From Nocardia arthritidis NBRC 100137 (GTDB lineage: Bacteria > Actinomycetota > Actinomycetes > Mycobacteriales > Mycobacteriaceae), in NCBI RefSeq assembly GCF_001612765.1, contig NZ_BDBB01000034.1, forward strand, positions 38,615-102,614: a stretch of DNA of 64,000 bases, given 5' to 3'. Shown here in pieces: positions 51,676 to 60,954 of this stretch. Within the stretch, counting starts at the first letter, position 1; each line of letters begins with the position of its first letter. Under the pieces are notes generated by a model. That model was not told the DNA's origin. It searched no databases and worked only from the letters and a program-made list of their open reading frames with translations. The position numbers and the translations under genes are program-made.

Positions 51676-52824
51676 TTGTCCGATATCGAATTCTCCGGTA
51701 TCAGCAAGACCTATCCGGACGGCACCCACGCCGTCACCGACTTGGATCTGCGCATCGAATCCGGGTCGTTCACCGTGTTCGTCGGCCCTTCCGGCTGCGG
51801 GAAGACGACCTCGATGCGAATGATCAACCGCATGATCGTCCCGAGTTCGGGGACGATCACCATCGCGGGACAGGATGTCTCGACAGTCGATCCGGTCCGG
51901 CTGCGCCTCGGAATCGGGTACGTCATCCAGAGCGGCGGCCTGCTGCCGCACCGAACGGTCGTCGACAACGTCGCGACCGTTCCGGTGCTGCGCGGCGACT
52001 CCCGGCGCGCAGCCCGCGCCGCGGCGCTCGAGGTGCTCGACCGAGTCGGCTTGGATCGCTCACTGGCCCAGCGGTATCCGGCGCAGCTGTCGGGCGGCCA
52101 GCAGCAACGCGTCGGCGTGGCCCGCGCGTTGGCCGCGGACCCGCCGGTCCTGTTGATGGACGAGCCGTTCAGCGCCGTCGACCCGGTGGTGCGCGCCGAA
52201 TTGCAGATCGAAATGCAGAGGCTGCAGGCCGAATTGCACAAGACGATCGTGTTCGTCACGCATGACATCGACGAGGCGATCACGCTCGGCGATCGGGTGG
52301 CGGTGTTCGGTCCCGGCGGAGTGCTCCAGCAGTACGACCCGCCGCAGCGCCTGCTCGCTCAACCCGCCACCGATTTCGTCGCCGATTTCGTCGGCCGCGA
52401 CCGCGGTTATCGCGGGTTGTCCTTCCGCGCCGCGGACGACGTTCCATTGCACGAGATCCGCACGGCCGTGGCGGACGAGGTGAAGGAGCTGCGGCTGGAC
52501 GCGGGCGAATGGGTGCTGGTGGTGGACGCGGCGAACAAGCCGGTCGGCTGGATGGACGTCACCGGGGTCGAGGGGTTGCGCGCGGGCCGCGCACTGGCCG
52601 ACAGCATGTCGGCGGGTGGCTCGCTGTTCACCCCGTCCGGTGACCTGCGCCAAGCGCTGGACGCCGCGATCTCCTCGCCCTCCGGCACAGGCGTGGCCGT
52701 GGACGACTCCGGCGCCGTACGCGGCGGCGTGCTGGCCACCGAAGTGCTCGAGCAGCTGGCCGGCCAGCGCGCACGGGAGGACGCCGAACGCAACCGCCAC
52801 TTCTTCGAAGAACAGGTGCGATAG
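51676..52824 (+). CDS. Osmoprotectant ABC transporter ATP-binding protein with CBS-like C-terminus (OpuCA/ProV type)
   Basis: 382 residues from a TTG at 51676 with GGGAGGGG six bases upstream. Walker A GPSGCGKTT, signature LSGGQQQRVGVARAL, Walker B LLMDEPFSAVDP and the switch His in VTHDIDEA are all canonical. Residues about 250-375 resemble paired CBS modules, which in OpuA sense ionic strength and gate the transporter. It is the second gene of the importer operon. Confidence 0.94.
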   Translation: MSDIEFSGISKTYPDGTHAVTDLDLRIESGSFTVFVGPSGCGKTTSMRMINRMIVPSSGTITIAGQDVSTVDPVRLRLGIGYVIQSGGLLPHRTVVDNVATVPVLRGDSRRAARAAALEVLDRVGLDRSLAQRYPAQLSGGQQQRVGVARALAADPPVLLMDEPFSAVDPVVRAELQIEMQRLQAELHKTIVFVTHDIDEAITLGDRVAVFGPGGVLQQYDPPQRLLAQPATDFVADFVGRDRGYRGLSFRAADDVPLHEIRTAVADEVKELRLDAGEWVLVVDAANKPVGWMDVTGVEGLRAGRALADSMSAGGSLFTPSGDLRQALDAAISSPSGTGVAVDDSGAVRGGVLATEVLEQLAGQRAREDAERNRHFFEEQVR

Positions 52825-52830
52825 GCGGCC

Positions 52831-53499
52831 ATGAGATACCTCGTCGAGAATTTCTCGGAGATCATGGGTTTCACCGCGACCCATCTCTATCTCGCGTTGG
52901 TGCCGTTGCTGCTGGCCTTGGTGATCGCGATTCCGGCAGGTGCGCTGGTGCGGCGGGTGTCGTGGCTGCGCCGGGTCACGGTGACCGCCGCGAGCCTGGC
53001 CTACACCATCCCCTCCCTGGCGCTGCTGGTGATCATTCCTCCGCTGGTCGGCATCTCGGCCATCGATCCGCTGAACGTGGTCATCGCGCTCACCATCTAT
53101 TCCACGGCGCTGCTGGTGATCGCGGTCCCCACCGCCCTGGATTCGGTGCCCGCCACCGTGCTCGACGCGGCCGACGCCGTCGGCTACGGCCCGCTGCGCC
53201 GCACGCTCACCGTCGACATGCCGCTGGCCGTGCCGGTCTTCGTATCCAGCCTTCGGGTGGTGCTGGTGACCAATATCGCGATGGTGTCGGTCGGGGCGCT
53301 GATCGGCGTGGGCGGGCTCGGCAAGCTGTTCACCCAGGGCTACCAGCGCGACTACCCCGACGAGATCATCGCGGGCGTCATCGTGACGCTCGCGCTGGCG
53401 CTGATCGCCGACCGGGCGGTGTACGCGCTGGGCCGCTGGGCGACGCCGTGGGTGCGCGCGGATGCCAAGACGGCGAAGGCGAAAGGCCCTGCCACATGA
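52831..53499 (+). CDS. Osmoprotectant ABC transporter permease 1
   Basis: 222 residues with five to six transmembrane helices (LYLALVPLLLALVIAIPAGAL; ALLVIIPPLVGISAIDPLN). The cytoplasmic loop that docks to the ATPase (VLDAADAVGYGPLRRTLTVDMPLAVP) has the EAA-type pattern. It starts six bases after the ATPase stop, and its own stop overlaps the next permease. A heterodimer with that permease forms the channel. Confidence 0.92.
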   Translation: MRYLVENFSEIMGFTATHLYLALVPLLLALVIAIPAGALVRRVSWLRRVTVTAASLAYTIPSLALLVIIPPLVGISAIDPLNVVIALTIYSTALLVIAVPTALDSVPATVLDAADAVGYGPLRRTLTVDMPLAVPVFVSSLRVVLVTNIAMVSVGALIGVGGLGKLFTQGYQRDYPDEIIAGVIVTLALALIADRAVYALGRWATPWVRADAKTAKAKGPAT

Positions 53500-54212
53500 A
53501 TCTGTTCCTCGACGCCTGGAACTACTTCACCGACGGCGCCAACTGGAGCGGTCCGTCCGGTATCGGGACCCGGATCGTCCAGCACCTGTGGTATAGCTTC
53601 CTGACCATCGCCGCCTCGGCGGTGATCGCGGTGCCCCTCGGCCTGATCATCGGCCACACCCGGCGCGGGGCGGCGGTGCTGGTCGGGTTCGCCAACGCCA
53701 TGCGCGCGCTGCCGACCCTCGGCCTGCTGACGTTCCTTGTGCTGCTGCTCGGCCTCGGCCTGATCCCGCCGCTGCTCGCCCTGGTCACAGTCGGCATTCC
53801 CCCGCTGCTCGCGGGCGCGTACGCCGGAATCGCGAACGTTCCCGCCGACGTCGTGGACGCCTCACGCGCCATGGGCATGACCGAACGGCAGATCCTGTTC
53901 CGGGTGGAGGTGCCCAACGCGCTGCCCATCCTGCTCACCGGGCTGCGCGGCGCGACGCTGCAGGTGGTGGCCACCGCGACGATCGCCGCCTACGTCAACC
54001 TCGGCGGGCTGGGCCGGTACATCTTCGACGGCATCAGCCTCTACCGCTACGACCGGGTGCTGGTGGGCGCGCTGCTGGTGGCTGTGCTGGCGATGGTGCT
54101 GGACGGCCTGCTCGCGTTCGCGGTGTGGGCAAGCGCGCCGGGTGTGGACCGATTGCGCCGCGCGCCACGCCCTGTGGCCGCACCCGCAGCCGAGTTGACG
54201 ACCACCGGCTGA
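53496..54212 (+). CDS. Osmoprotectant ABC transporter permease 2
   Basis: 238 residues with about five to six transmembrane helices and an EAA-type loop (VVDASRAMGMTERQILFRVEVPNALP). The ATG at 53496 overlaps the previous stop by four bases (ATGA), so coupled translation with permease 1 is expected. Its C-terminal tail is Pro/Ala-rich. A strong terminator follows and ends the importer operon. Confidence 0.93.
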   Translation: MNLFLDAWNYFTDGANWSGPSGIGTRIVQHLWYSFLTIAASAVIAVPLGLIIGHTRRGAAVLVGFANAMRALPTLGLLTFLVLLLGLGLIPPLLALVTVGIPPLLAGAYAGIANVPADVVDASRAMGMTERQILFRVEVPNALPILLTGLRGATLQVVATATIAAYVNLGGLGRYIFDGISLYRYDRVLVGALLVAVLAMVLDGLLAFAVWASAPGVDRLRRAPRPVAAPAAELTTTG

Positions 54213-54239
54213 GTTCGGTCAACACAGTTCCTACGACGA

Positions 54240-54273
54240 GGACGCCCCGTTCGATATGAACGGGGCGTCCTTG
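54240..54273 (+). terminator. Strong hairpin terminator between convergent genes
   Basis: GGACGCCCCGTTC (54240-54252) and its perfect complement (54258-54270) give a 13-bp stem with loop GATAT, then TTG. It can serve both the importer operon and the convergent malic-enzyme gene. Confidence 0.8.
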
Positions 54274-54292
54274 TCGGTCGTCGGAATGCGCG

Positions 54293-55489
54293 TTACGCGA
54301 CGCCCTCGGCGCGGGCAGCCGCGGCGACCGCTTCGGCGACGGCCGGGGCGACCCGCGGGTCCAGCGGGCTGGGCACGATCTTGTCCGGACCGAGTTCGTC
54401 GGCGACGACGCTGAGGATCGCATCGGCGGCGGCGATCTTCATGCCCTCGGTGATCCGACGGGCGCCCGCGTCCAGCGCGCCCTTGAACACACCGGGGAAC
54501 GCCAGCACGTTGTTGATCTGGTTCGGGAAATCACTGCGGCCGGTGGCCACGATCGCGGCGTACTTGCGCGCCACCTCGGGGTGGATCTCCGGGTCCGGGT
54601 TGGACATGGCGAACACGATCGACTCCGGCGCCATCGACGCGATGAGCTCTTCGGCGATCAGGCCGGCGGACAGGCCGAGGAACACGTCGGCGCCCGCCAG
54701 CGCCTCGGCCGCGCCGCCGGTGAGGCCGCGCGGGTTGGTGCGGGTGGCCAGTTCGGCCTTCACCTCGTTGAGGTCGCCGCGCTCCCGGTTGACGATGCCC
54801 TTCGAGTCGAGCACGGTGACATCGCGGACCCCGGCGGCGAGCAAGATGTTCGTGCACGCGACGCCGGCAGCGCCCGCGCCGGACACCACGACCTTCAGCC
54901 CTTCGATGCCGCGCCCCTGCACCTTGGCCGCGCCGTTGAGCGCCGCGAGCACCACGATGGCGGTGCCGTGCTGGTCGTCGTGCATCACCGGGCAATCCAG
55001 CGCCTCGATGACGCGCTTCTCGATCTCGAAGCAGCGCGGCGCGGAGATGTCCTCCAGGTTCACCGCACCGAAGCTCGGGCGCAGCAGGATCAGCGTCTGG
55101 ACGATCGCGTCGACGTCCTTGGTGTCCAAGACGATCGGGATCGAATCCAGTCCGGCGAACTTCTTGAACAGCGCCGCCTTGCCCTCCATGACCGGCAGCG
55201 AGGCGCGCGGGCCGATGTCGCCCAGGCCGAGCACGGCGGTGCCGTCGCTGACCACGACCACGAGCCGATCGGTCCAGGTGTAGCGCTTCGCCAGCGCCTC
55301 GTCCTCCGCGATCGCGCGGCTGACCTGGGCGACGCCGGGGGTGTAGGCGATCGACAGATCACGCTGCGTCTCCAGCGGCGCACTGAGTTCGACCGAGAGC
55401 TTGCCGCCGAGATGTCCCGCGAAGATTTCGTCGTTTGTGATTTCGGACAGGCTTGCGGTGGAATTCGGTGCATCAGTCACAGGTGACAC
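54293..55489 (-). CDS. NAD(P)-dependent malic enzyme
   Basis: 398 residues, the short bacterial type. AYTPGVAQVSRAIAED, VVSDGTAVLGLGDIGP, HDDQHGTAIVVLAAL and the nucleotide-binding VVSGAGAAGVACTNILL are all family landmarks. It converts malate to pyruvate, CO2 and reduced NAD(P), linking the TCA cycle to pyruvate and lipid-building reductant. The start is a GTG at 55489. A leader of about 270 bases or more with potential structure lies upstream. Confidence 0.95.
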   Translation of the reverse strand: MSPVTDAPNSTASLSEITNDEIFAGHLGGKLSVELSAPLETQRDLSIAYTPGVAQVSRAIAEDEALAKRYTWTDRLVVVVSDGTAVLGLGDIGPRASLPVMEGKAALFKKFAGLDSIPIVLDTKDVDAIVQTLILLRPSFGAVNLEDISAPRCFEIEKRVIEALDCPVMHDDQHGTAIVVLAALNGAAKVQGRGIEGLKVVVSGAGAAGVACTNILLAAGVRDVTVLDSKGIVNRERGDLNEVKAELATRTNPRGLTGGAAEALAGADVFLGLSAGLIAEELIASMAPESIVFAMSNPDPEIHPEVARKYAAIVATGRSDFPNQINNVLAFPGVFKGALDAGARRITEGMKIAAADAILSVVADELGPDKIVPSPLDPRVAPAVAEAVAAAARAEGVA

Positions 55490-55996
55490 GATTTCACTCC
55501 TGCTCAGGTCGGGCTAAACCGGGGGACGGTTACCACTGGGTAATGGGTATAAGTCGTTTCACTACGCTCATCGAGTGCGCTGACCGGTATGTTTCGAGAC
55601 GGATGCGAGCGAGCGAACACGACTTGCCGGTATCTCGATGGCGGGCGCGGCACTGATCCGCGAAACAGAAACCGGACGGGTGGGCCCGGACAGAACATGC
55701 GGTGTGATCTCGCGGGTCGCGACGGTACGTCGGCGAGGCGGAGACCTCCGTGATTCCCTCACCCGGCGGTGGCGGAGGTAAGGAATCCGACACATTCTGC
55801 CAGTCCGATGGGCAAGTTGCCAAACCGGTTACCCCCTGGGCCGTGTCGCGCTCCATCACCCAACGGTAGGAGGCGGGAATTACCTTCAGGTAAGCGGAAA
55901 CTCCCCGTTCACAAGCCCGGCTCGGTGAGTGATCGCACCGCTGGCGGCATCGCCGGTGTGAGTCCCGGGGGCGTGGTCACGGCGCCGCGGGCGAGA
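55490..55996. other. 507-base intergenic region, structured leader upstream of malic enzyme
   Basis: No convincing gene. On the minus strand around 55735-55795, ACCTCCG can pair with CGGAGGT while GATTCCTTAC can pair with GTGAGGGAATC. The two pairings interleave, so they would form a pseudoknot or alternative structures. TTACCTTCAGGTAA (55880-55893) is a separate inverted repeat that could be an operator. None matches a regulatory RNA that I recognise. Confidence 0.4.
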
Positions 55997-57529
55997 TCAT
56001 GCGACGATATCGCGGGTCTGCTCCGGCAGGCTCGGCGGCGCGTCCGGGCGCACCCAGACGCCGCGCACGCCACCCGAGATCAGCCGCATCCGCCAGGTGT
56101 CGGACGTGCCGGGATGATCGGTCCGGCGGTGCATGCCGCGGCTCTCGGCGCGCATGAGCGCGCTGTATTTCGTCCAGCGCGCCACCGCGAGCAGTGCGGC
56201 GGCCTGCCGGGCGCGCAGCAGGTCCACACCGCTACCGCCGAGGTCGAATTCCGCGCCGGGCCACATCTCGTCGAGTTCGCCGATGCTGTCGCGCAGGCTG
56301 CCCGCGCTGCGCCAGTAGCTGCGCCGCAACGGCAAGGTGTGCTCCTGGACGAGGCCGACCACCGCTCGCGGGTCGATCCGCGCCACAGCGTTCAGCCCGG
56401 CTCCCGGCACGTCGCGCGCCGGGGCGCGGCGATCCGATGTCCGCGCGAACGTCGCCGCGGCGGTGCCCGCCCACGCGCCCGACGCGATCGCCCACGTCCC
56501 GCTCAGTCCGCCGGATCCGCTCACCGCGCCCGTGATCGCCTCCCGGCTGACCACGTCGCCCGCGGCGAACAGGCCCGCGACGGTCGTCGCGCAATCCGGC
56601 CCGGTGACGCGCAGTCCCCCGGCGCCGCGCACGGTGCCCTCCAGCACGGCCCGCAGCGGCACCCGCGCGGCGCGGTCGACGTGGTCCTGGTGCGCCGGCC
56701 GGGACCGGAAGGCGACCGGCACGTCGTCCAAGACGGCGAATACCCGCTGACCATCAGCGATGGCCGCGAGCGCCGCCGAGCGATGGCCGGGCAACTCGGC
56801 GCCGGATTCGTCGTAGAGGGGGGTGAACGGCGAGACGGAACCGCGGAGCGCGCCCGGCTCGGCCTTCCCCGGCGGGATCAGGCCGTAGCCGCAGGAGAAT
56901 TCCATTCCGGACAGCTCGGCGCCCGCTTCCGCGGCGAACAACAGACCGTCGCCGGTGTCGACGTCGGTACCCGCGGCGCCGGACAGGAACGCACAGCCTC
57001 CCGTCGCCACCACGACCGCGCCCGCACGCACGGTCCAGCGCCGGAACCCGTCCTGTCCGCTCAGTCCGCCCGCGCCCGCCACCACCCCTTCGCGATCGAC
57101 CAGCAATTGCAACGCGGGATGATGGTCGAGTACGCGCACCCCGGCTTCCCGCAGCACCCGGCGCATCCGCCGCAGATACCGGGCGCCGTCGAGATGCATC
57201 CGCCGTCGCGCCGGGTCACCGGCGATGCGACAACCCCACCTGGCCAATTGCTCGACCCGCTGATGGGCCTCCTCGAGCACGCGGTGCATCAGGTCCGGAT
57301 CTCCCAACCCGCCGCCGTGCGCGTGCGCGCGCCGCACCGCCTCCTCCCGCGCCGGACCGGGTGGGATGTGCCACAAAGAGAGCGCACCGCGGGCGGTCGG
57401 CCCGCTCGCGCCGCAGTGCGCCTTGTCGACGAGCACGACGGTGGCGCCCACCGCCGCGGCCGAGACGGCGGCCCAGGCACCCGCGGGACCACCGCCGATT
57501 ACCAGTACATCCGTCTCGAGTTCAGTCAC
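55997..57529 (-). CDS. FAD-dependent oxidoreductase, fumarate reductase/succinate dehydrogenase flavoprotein type
   Basis: 510 residues from the GTG at 57529 (MTELETDVLVIGGGPAG); an in-frame GTG at 57556 is an alternative. FAD-binding GGGPAGAWAA, VVVATGGCAFLSG and GLFAAGDVV motifs are present, as is the C-terminal helical domain with RSYWRSAGSLRDSIGELDEMWP found in this flavoprotein family. A residue equivalent to the fumarate-binding Arg/His set is not obvious, so the substrate is uncertain; adenylylsulfate reductase-like and L-aspartate-oxidase-like relatives share the fold. It precedes no obvious partner subunit. Confidence 0.8.
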   Translation of the reverse strand: MTELETDVLVIGGGPAGAWAAVSAAAVGATVVLVDKAHCGASGPTARGALSLWHIPPGPAREEAVRRAHAHGGGLGDPDLMHRVLEEAHQRVEQLARWGCRIAGDPARRRMHLDGARYLRRMRRVLREAGVRVLDHHPALQLLVDREGVVAGAGGLSGQDGFRRWTVRAGAVVVATGGCAFLSGAAGTDVDTGDGLLFAAEAGAELSGMEFSCGYGLIPPGKAEPGALRGSVSPFTPLYDESGAELPGHRSAALAAIADGQRVFAVLDDVPVAFRSRPAHQDHVDRAARVPLRAVLEGTVRGAGGLRVTGPDCATTVAGLFAAGDVVSREAITGAVSGSGGLSGTWAIASGAWAGTAAATFARTSDRRAPARDVPGAGLNAVARIDPRAVVGLVQEHTLPLRRSYWRSAGSLRDSIGELDEMWPGAEFDLGGSGVDLLRARQAAALLAVARWTKYSALMRAESRGMHRRTDHPGTSDTWRMRLISGGVRGVWVRPDAPPSLPEQTRDIVA

Positions 57530-57580
57530 AGAGAAAAATGTTCCGGCACAATTCACCCGCCCGCAACCAATACCCGGATA

Positions 57581-57847
57581 TCAGCTCCACCATTGTGTCC
57601 ACAGCAATAGTCCAGCAGCCAGGAAAACCATCATGGATGCGGCGCAGGCGGCCACACCACGGTGCCGGTCGGAATATATCTGCGCCGCGAGGGCGACCAC
57701 CGCGGCCGCGACATGCCAGCTGACCGATTCACCGCCGGGACCGGGGAATCCGCGCCGATCCGCGAGCACAGCGGCGCCCACCACGACCAGCATGCCCACC
57801 ACGGTGCCCCCGGCGACGATGCCGCTGAGGCCGCGCAGGAGTCTCAC
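57581..57847 (-). CDS. Small membrane protein, three hydrophobic segments
   Basis: 88 residues. Hydrophobic segments at about 8-28 (GIVAGGTVVGMLVVVGAAVLA), 43-58 and 63-84 (VAACAASMMVFLAAGLLLW). No catalytic motif. Its ATG overlaps the PHP phosphoesterase stop by four bases, so translation is coupled with that gene. DUF6542-like small actinobacterial membrane proteins look similar, but the assignment is only by general form. Confidence 0.65.
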   Translation of the reverse strand: MRLLRGLSGIVAGGTVVGMLVVVGAAVLADRRGFPGPGGESVSWHVAAAVVALAAQIYSDRHRGVAACAASMMVFLAAGLLLWTQWWS

Positions 57848-58698
57848 GGGGCGACCACCGGCACACCGGAGGCCTTGCCGACCAGCTTCTCGAACTGCGT
57901 GGGATCGGTGGTGTATTCACCGAGCCGGATGGTCTTGTTCGCGCCGTGGTAGTCCGACGAACCGGTGGTGAGCAGGCCGAGTTCGGCGGCGAGATCGGTG
58001 AGCAGCGCGCGGTCGGCCACGGAGTGGTCGGGGTGCGCGATCTCCAGGCCGCCGAGCCCGAGCGCGGCCAGCTCGCGGATGTCGTCGAGCGCGAGCAACC
58101 TGCCCCGCTTGCGTGCCCTGGTGTGCGCCAGCACGCTGACCCCGCCCGCGGCGGCGATCATCTGCACCGCCCGACGCAGCGGGGTGTCGGCCTTCTCGGC
58201 GTAGTAGCGGCCGTGCGGTGCGAGCAATTCGTCGAACGCCGCGTCCACGCTCGGCACCACACCGGCGGCGACCAGCGCGCGGGCCAGGTGCGGTCGCCCC
58301 GCCGATGGACCGGCCGAGGCCAGCACGGCATCGGGATCGATCGGCAGTCCGTCGGCGGCCATCCGTTCGGCCATGGCGCGCAGCCGCTCCACCCGCTCCG
58401 CGCGCAGCCGCTCGCGTTCCTCGGCGAAGCCGCGATGGGCCGGGTCGAACAGGTAGGCCAGCAGATGCACGGGCACCGGCCAGCCGTCCTCGCCGAGGCC
58501 GACACACGACATCTCCATGCCGCGGACCAGCGTCATGCCCGCCGGTAGCGCGTCGACCGCTTCCGCCCAGCCTGCCGTGGTGTCGTGATCGGTGATCGCG
58601 ACGACGTCCAGGCCCGCGGCGGCCGCGTTCCGCACGAGTTCGGCCGGGGTGTCGGTGCCGTCGGACGCGGTCGAATGGGTATGGAGGTCGATGCGCAC
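57844..58698 (-). CDS. PHP-domain phosphoesterase
   Basis: 284 residues. The metal-binding motifs are in DLHTHSTASDGTDTPAEL, AITDHDT, the internal His at LAHTRA and the C-terminal GSSDYHGAN. This matches the YciV/3',5'-nucleoside bisphosphate phosphatase (or 5'-3' exoribonuclease) group that uses a trinuclear metal centre. It begins with ATG at 58698, 84 bases from the divergent corA start, and overlaps the small membrane gene. Confidence 0.9.
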   Translation of the reverse strand: MRIDLHTHSTASDGTDTPAELVRNAAAAGLDVVAITDHDTTAGWAEAVDALPAGMTLVRGMEMSCVGLGEDGWPVPVHLLAYLFDPAHRGFAEERERLRAERVERLRAMAERMAADGLPIDPDAVLASAGPSAGRPHLARALVAAGVVPSVDAAFDELLAPHGRYYAEKADTPLRRAVQMIAAAGGVSVLAHTRARKRGRLLALDDIRELAALGLGGLEIAHPDHSVADRALLTDLAAELGLLTTGSSDYHGANKTIRLGEYTTDPTQFEKLVGKASGVPVVAP

Positions 58699-58782
58699 GC
58701 CTTCAAGTCTTACAGTGCGGCGGCGTCTTGCCGCACGCGCAGGCGACCTTGCGGCAGCCTGCGGCGACGTAGCATCGTCAGC

Positions 58783-59853
58783 GTGCCGTCCTTTTCTCCG
58801 CTCTCCTCACTCCGTGGATCCGGCCGAACCCCCGCGCACCGTTTCATCCCGGTTCCGACGGCGCAGGCGATCGTCGACTGCGCGGTGTATGTGGACGGCG
58901 AGCGCCTGTCCGGGCGCTTCACGCATGAAGCGGCCCTCGCGCGAGCCCGCGAGGAACACGGATTCGTCTGGGTCGGGCTGCACGATCCGGACCGCACGCA
59001 GATGGCCGACATCGCCGAGACCTTCGGGCTGCATCCGCTGGCCGTGGAGTACGCCTTGGAGAAGCACCAGCGGCCGAAGCTGGAACGTTACGACGACGCG
59101 CTGCTGCTGTTGCTGCGGACGGTCAGCTACGTCGAGCACGAATTGAACAGTGTCAGCGAGATCGTTGAGACCGGCGAGATCATCGTGTTCACCGGGCCTG
59201 ACTTCGTGGTGGCCGTCCGGCACGGTGAGCATTCCGGGCTGGCCGAGGTGCGCAAGGCGTTGGAGGAGGACCCCGCGCAATTGGCGCTCGGCCCCGGCGC
59301 GGTGCTACACGCGATCGCCGACCGGGTGGTGGACTCCTACATCGAGGTGGCCCAGTCGGTCGAGGATGATATCGACGCGATGGAGGAGGAGATCTTCACT
59401 CCGCGCAGCAGGGTCACCGTGGAATCCATCTACCAGCTCAAGCGCGAGGTGGTCGAGTTGCGGCGCGCGGTGAATCCGCTCGCCGCACCGCTCGACCAGC
59501 TCAGTCACAAACCGGATCTGCCGGTGCCCAAGGAGGTCCGGCGCTATCTGCGCGACGTCGCGGAACAGCACGCCGCCGTCGCGGAACGGATCAACGATTT
59601 CGACGAGGCGCTCAGCGCGCTGATCAGCGCCGCGCTGGCCCGGATCGGCGTGCAGCAGAACACCGACATGCGCAAGATCTCGGCATGGGTCGCGATCGCG
59701 GCGGTGCCGACGATGATCGCCGGCATCTACGGGATGAACTTCGATCACATGCCCGAACTGCACCAGGTCTGGGGTTATCCGATGGTGTGGGTGCTCATCC
59801 TCGCCATCTGCACGGGCTTGTTCTTCACCTTCCGCCGCAACAAGTGGCTGTAG
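58783..59853 (+). CDS. corA: CorA-type magnesium/cobalt channel
   Basis: 356 residues from the GTG at 58783. A large cytoplasmic N-terminal domain (FVWVGLHDP, HPLAVEYALEKHQRPKLERYDD) leads through long helices to two C-terminal transmembrane segments. The pore signature GMNF follows the first (AAVPTMIAGIYGMNFDHMPEL). It should form a pentameric Mg2+ channel. In mycobacteria corA is also in the kgd neighbourhood, and MgtE-like genes lie downstream here as well. Confidence 0.94.
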   Translation: MPSFSPLSSLRGSGRTPAHRFIPVPTAQAIVDCAVYVDGERLSGRFTHEAALARAREEHGFVWVGLHDPDRTQMADIAETFGLHPLAVEYALEKHQRPKLERYDDALLLLLRTVSYVEHELNSVSEIVETGEIIVFTGPDFVVAVRHGEHSGLAEVRKALEEDPAQLALGPGAVLHAIADRVVDSYIEVAQSVEDDIDAMEEEIFTPRSRVTVESIYQLKREVVELRRAVNPLAAPLDQLSHKPDLPVPKEVRRYLRDVAEQHAAVAERINDFDEALSALISAALARIGVQQNTDMRKISAWVAIAAVPTMIAGIYGMNFDHMPELHQVWGYPMVWVLILAICTGLFFTFRRNKWL

Positions 59854-59865
59854 CCGGGCGACGGA

Positions 59866-60447
59866 TCACAAGCTGGCGGCGCCGCGCCTCGGGTCGCGCA
59901 CGTCGATCCCCGCCTCCTGCCACGCCTCCCGCAACGCCTGCGCGCCGCGAACGCGTACCCACGCCGCCTCCGTCGCGGTCACCGGCGTCACCGCGAAGTA
60001 CCGCACCGGCTCGGCCGGGTCGGGCAGCGACACGGCCGGAATCTCACTGTCGCCGAGCAGAACCGCGGTGAACGGCGCGTCGCGCCACATCGGCTCACCC
60101 AGATCCAGCAGCGCGTCCGCTTGCAGCACAACGCCTTCCACCACCGGAGCCGCGGCGAGCACGCCGAGCGATTTGGCCAGTCCGGAGCTGGCGCCGACCC
60201 CCGACCGCAACGTCAGCACCAGCTCCGCGCGCGGCCCGCGCACCGGGTCGGCGTGCACCACGGCGGGATCGCCCATCGGATGCCTGCTGGCGCCGAGCGT
60301 CACGTAGTGCACCAGATCGCCCTCGGCGATGCGCAGGATCTCGATCGGCTCCAAGCCCAGGAAGGTGACCGACGCGGCGTCGACGTGCGCGGCCTCCACC
60401 CCGAAATGGCCCAGCACCTCGGTGCGGACCGTCTCCAGTACTTCCAT
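59866..60447 (-). CDS. Suppressor-of-fused (SUFU)-domain protein
   Basis: 193 residues. The beta-rich fold reads YVTLGASRHPMGD, RAELVLTLRSGVG, and FTAVLLGDSEIPAV, which match bacterial SUFU-domain proteins. The function in bacteria is unknown; some relatives act as immunity or protein-binding modules. It starts with ATG at 60447 and lies three bases after the stop of the upstream stress-protein gene, so they form an operon. Confidence 0.78.
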   Translation of the reverse strand: MEVLETVRTEVLGHFGVEAAHVDAASVTFLGLEPIEILRIAEGDLVHYVTLGASRHPMGDPAVVHADPVRGPRAELVLTLRSGVGASSGLAKSLGVLAAAPVVEGVVLQADALLDLGEPMWRDAPFTAVLLGDSEIPAVSLPDPAEPVRYFAVTPVTATEAAWVRVRGAQALREAWQEAGIDVRDPRRGAASL

Positions 60448-60450
60448 GCC

Positions 60451-60942
60451 TCAGATCGCCAGCCGCGCGAGCATGTCCCGCGCCTGTTCGGCCGACTTCG
60501 GATCGCACAGCACGTCGTAGCGGCCTGCCACCAACTGCATGGTGGAGGCGAAATCGCGCTGACCCTTGGTGGCCGCGTACGGGATCGAGGTCGAGATGAC
60601 GCCGAAGATGACGCCGCCGATCAAGCCGACCACCAGCGGCCCCAGCGCGCCGCTGGTGGTGAACAGGCTCAGCAGCAGACCGAGGAACAGGCCGAGCCAG
60701 GCGCCCGACACCACGCCGCCGCCGATCACCTTGCCCCAGGTCAGCCGATAGAGGACCCGTTCGACCTGCATCAAGTCGACGCCCACGATGGTCACGTCCT
60801 GCACCGGGAACTGGTTGTCGGCCAGGTAGTCGACCGCTTTCTGCGCCTCGACATAGGTCGGATACGAGCCGACCGGCCAGCCCGACGGGGGTGTCGGGAG
60901 GCCCTGCCGCGCGCGGCTCGAGTTCCCCAAGGGATTCGTCAT
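60451..60942 (-). CDS. General stress protein 17M-like membrane protein
   Basis: 163 residues. The N-terminal part reads PVGSYPTYVEAQKAVDYLADN, typical of the GSP17M domain, followed by two glycine-rich hydrophobic segments (VIGGGVVSGAWLGLFLGLLL; GPLVVGLIGGVIFGVIS) and a conserved C-terminal SAEQARDMLA. Homologous genes (Rv1234-type) also lie near corA and MgtE-like genes in mycobacteria. It would be induced by stress in relatives; regulation is not visible here. Confidence 0.82.
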   Translation of the reverse strand: MTNPLGNSSRARQGLPTPPSGWPVGSYPTYVEAQKAVDYLADNQFPVQDVTIVGVDLMQVERVLYRLTWGKVIGGGVVSGAWLGLFLGLLLSLFTTSGALGPLVVGLIGGVIFGVISTSIPYAATKGQRDFASTMQLVAGRYDVLCDPKSAEQARDMLARLAI

Positions 60943-60954
60943 GGTTCCATTCTG

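Noticed and set aside
55735..55795. Assignment of the malic-enzyme leader to the ydaO/cyclic-di-AMP or another known riboswitch
   Set aside because: The conserved bases of those riboswitches that I know were not found; only the interleaved pairing is reported.
55769..57610. A 613-codon open frame on the plus strand
   Set aside because: Antisense shadow of the FAD-dependent oxidoreductase; no family resemblance.
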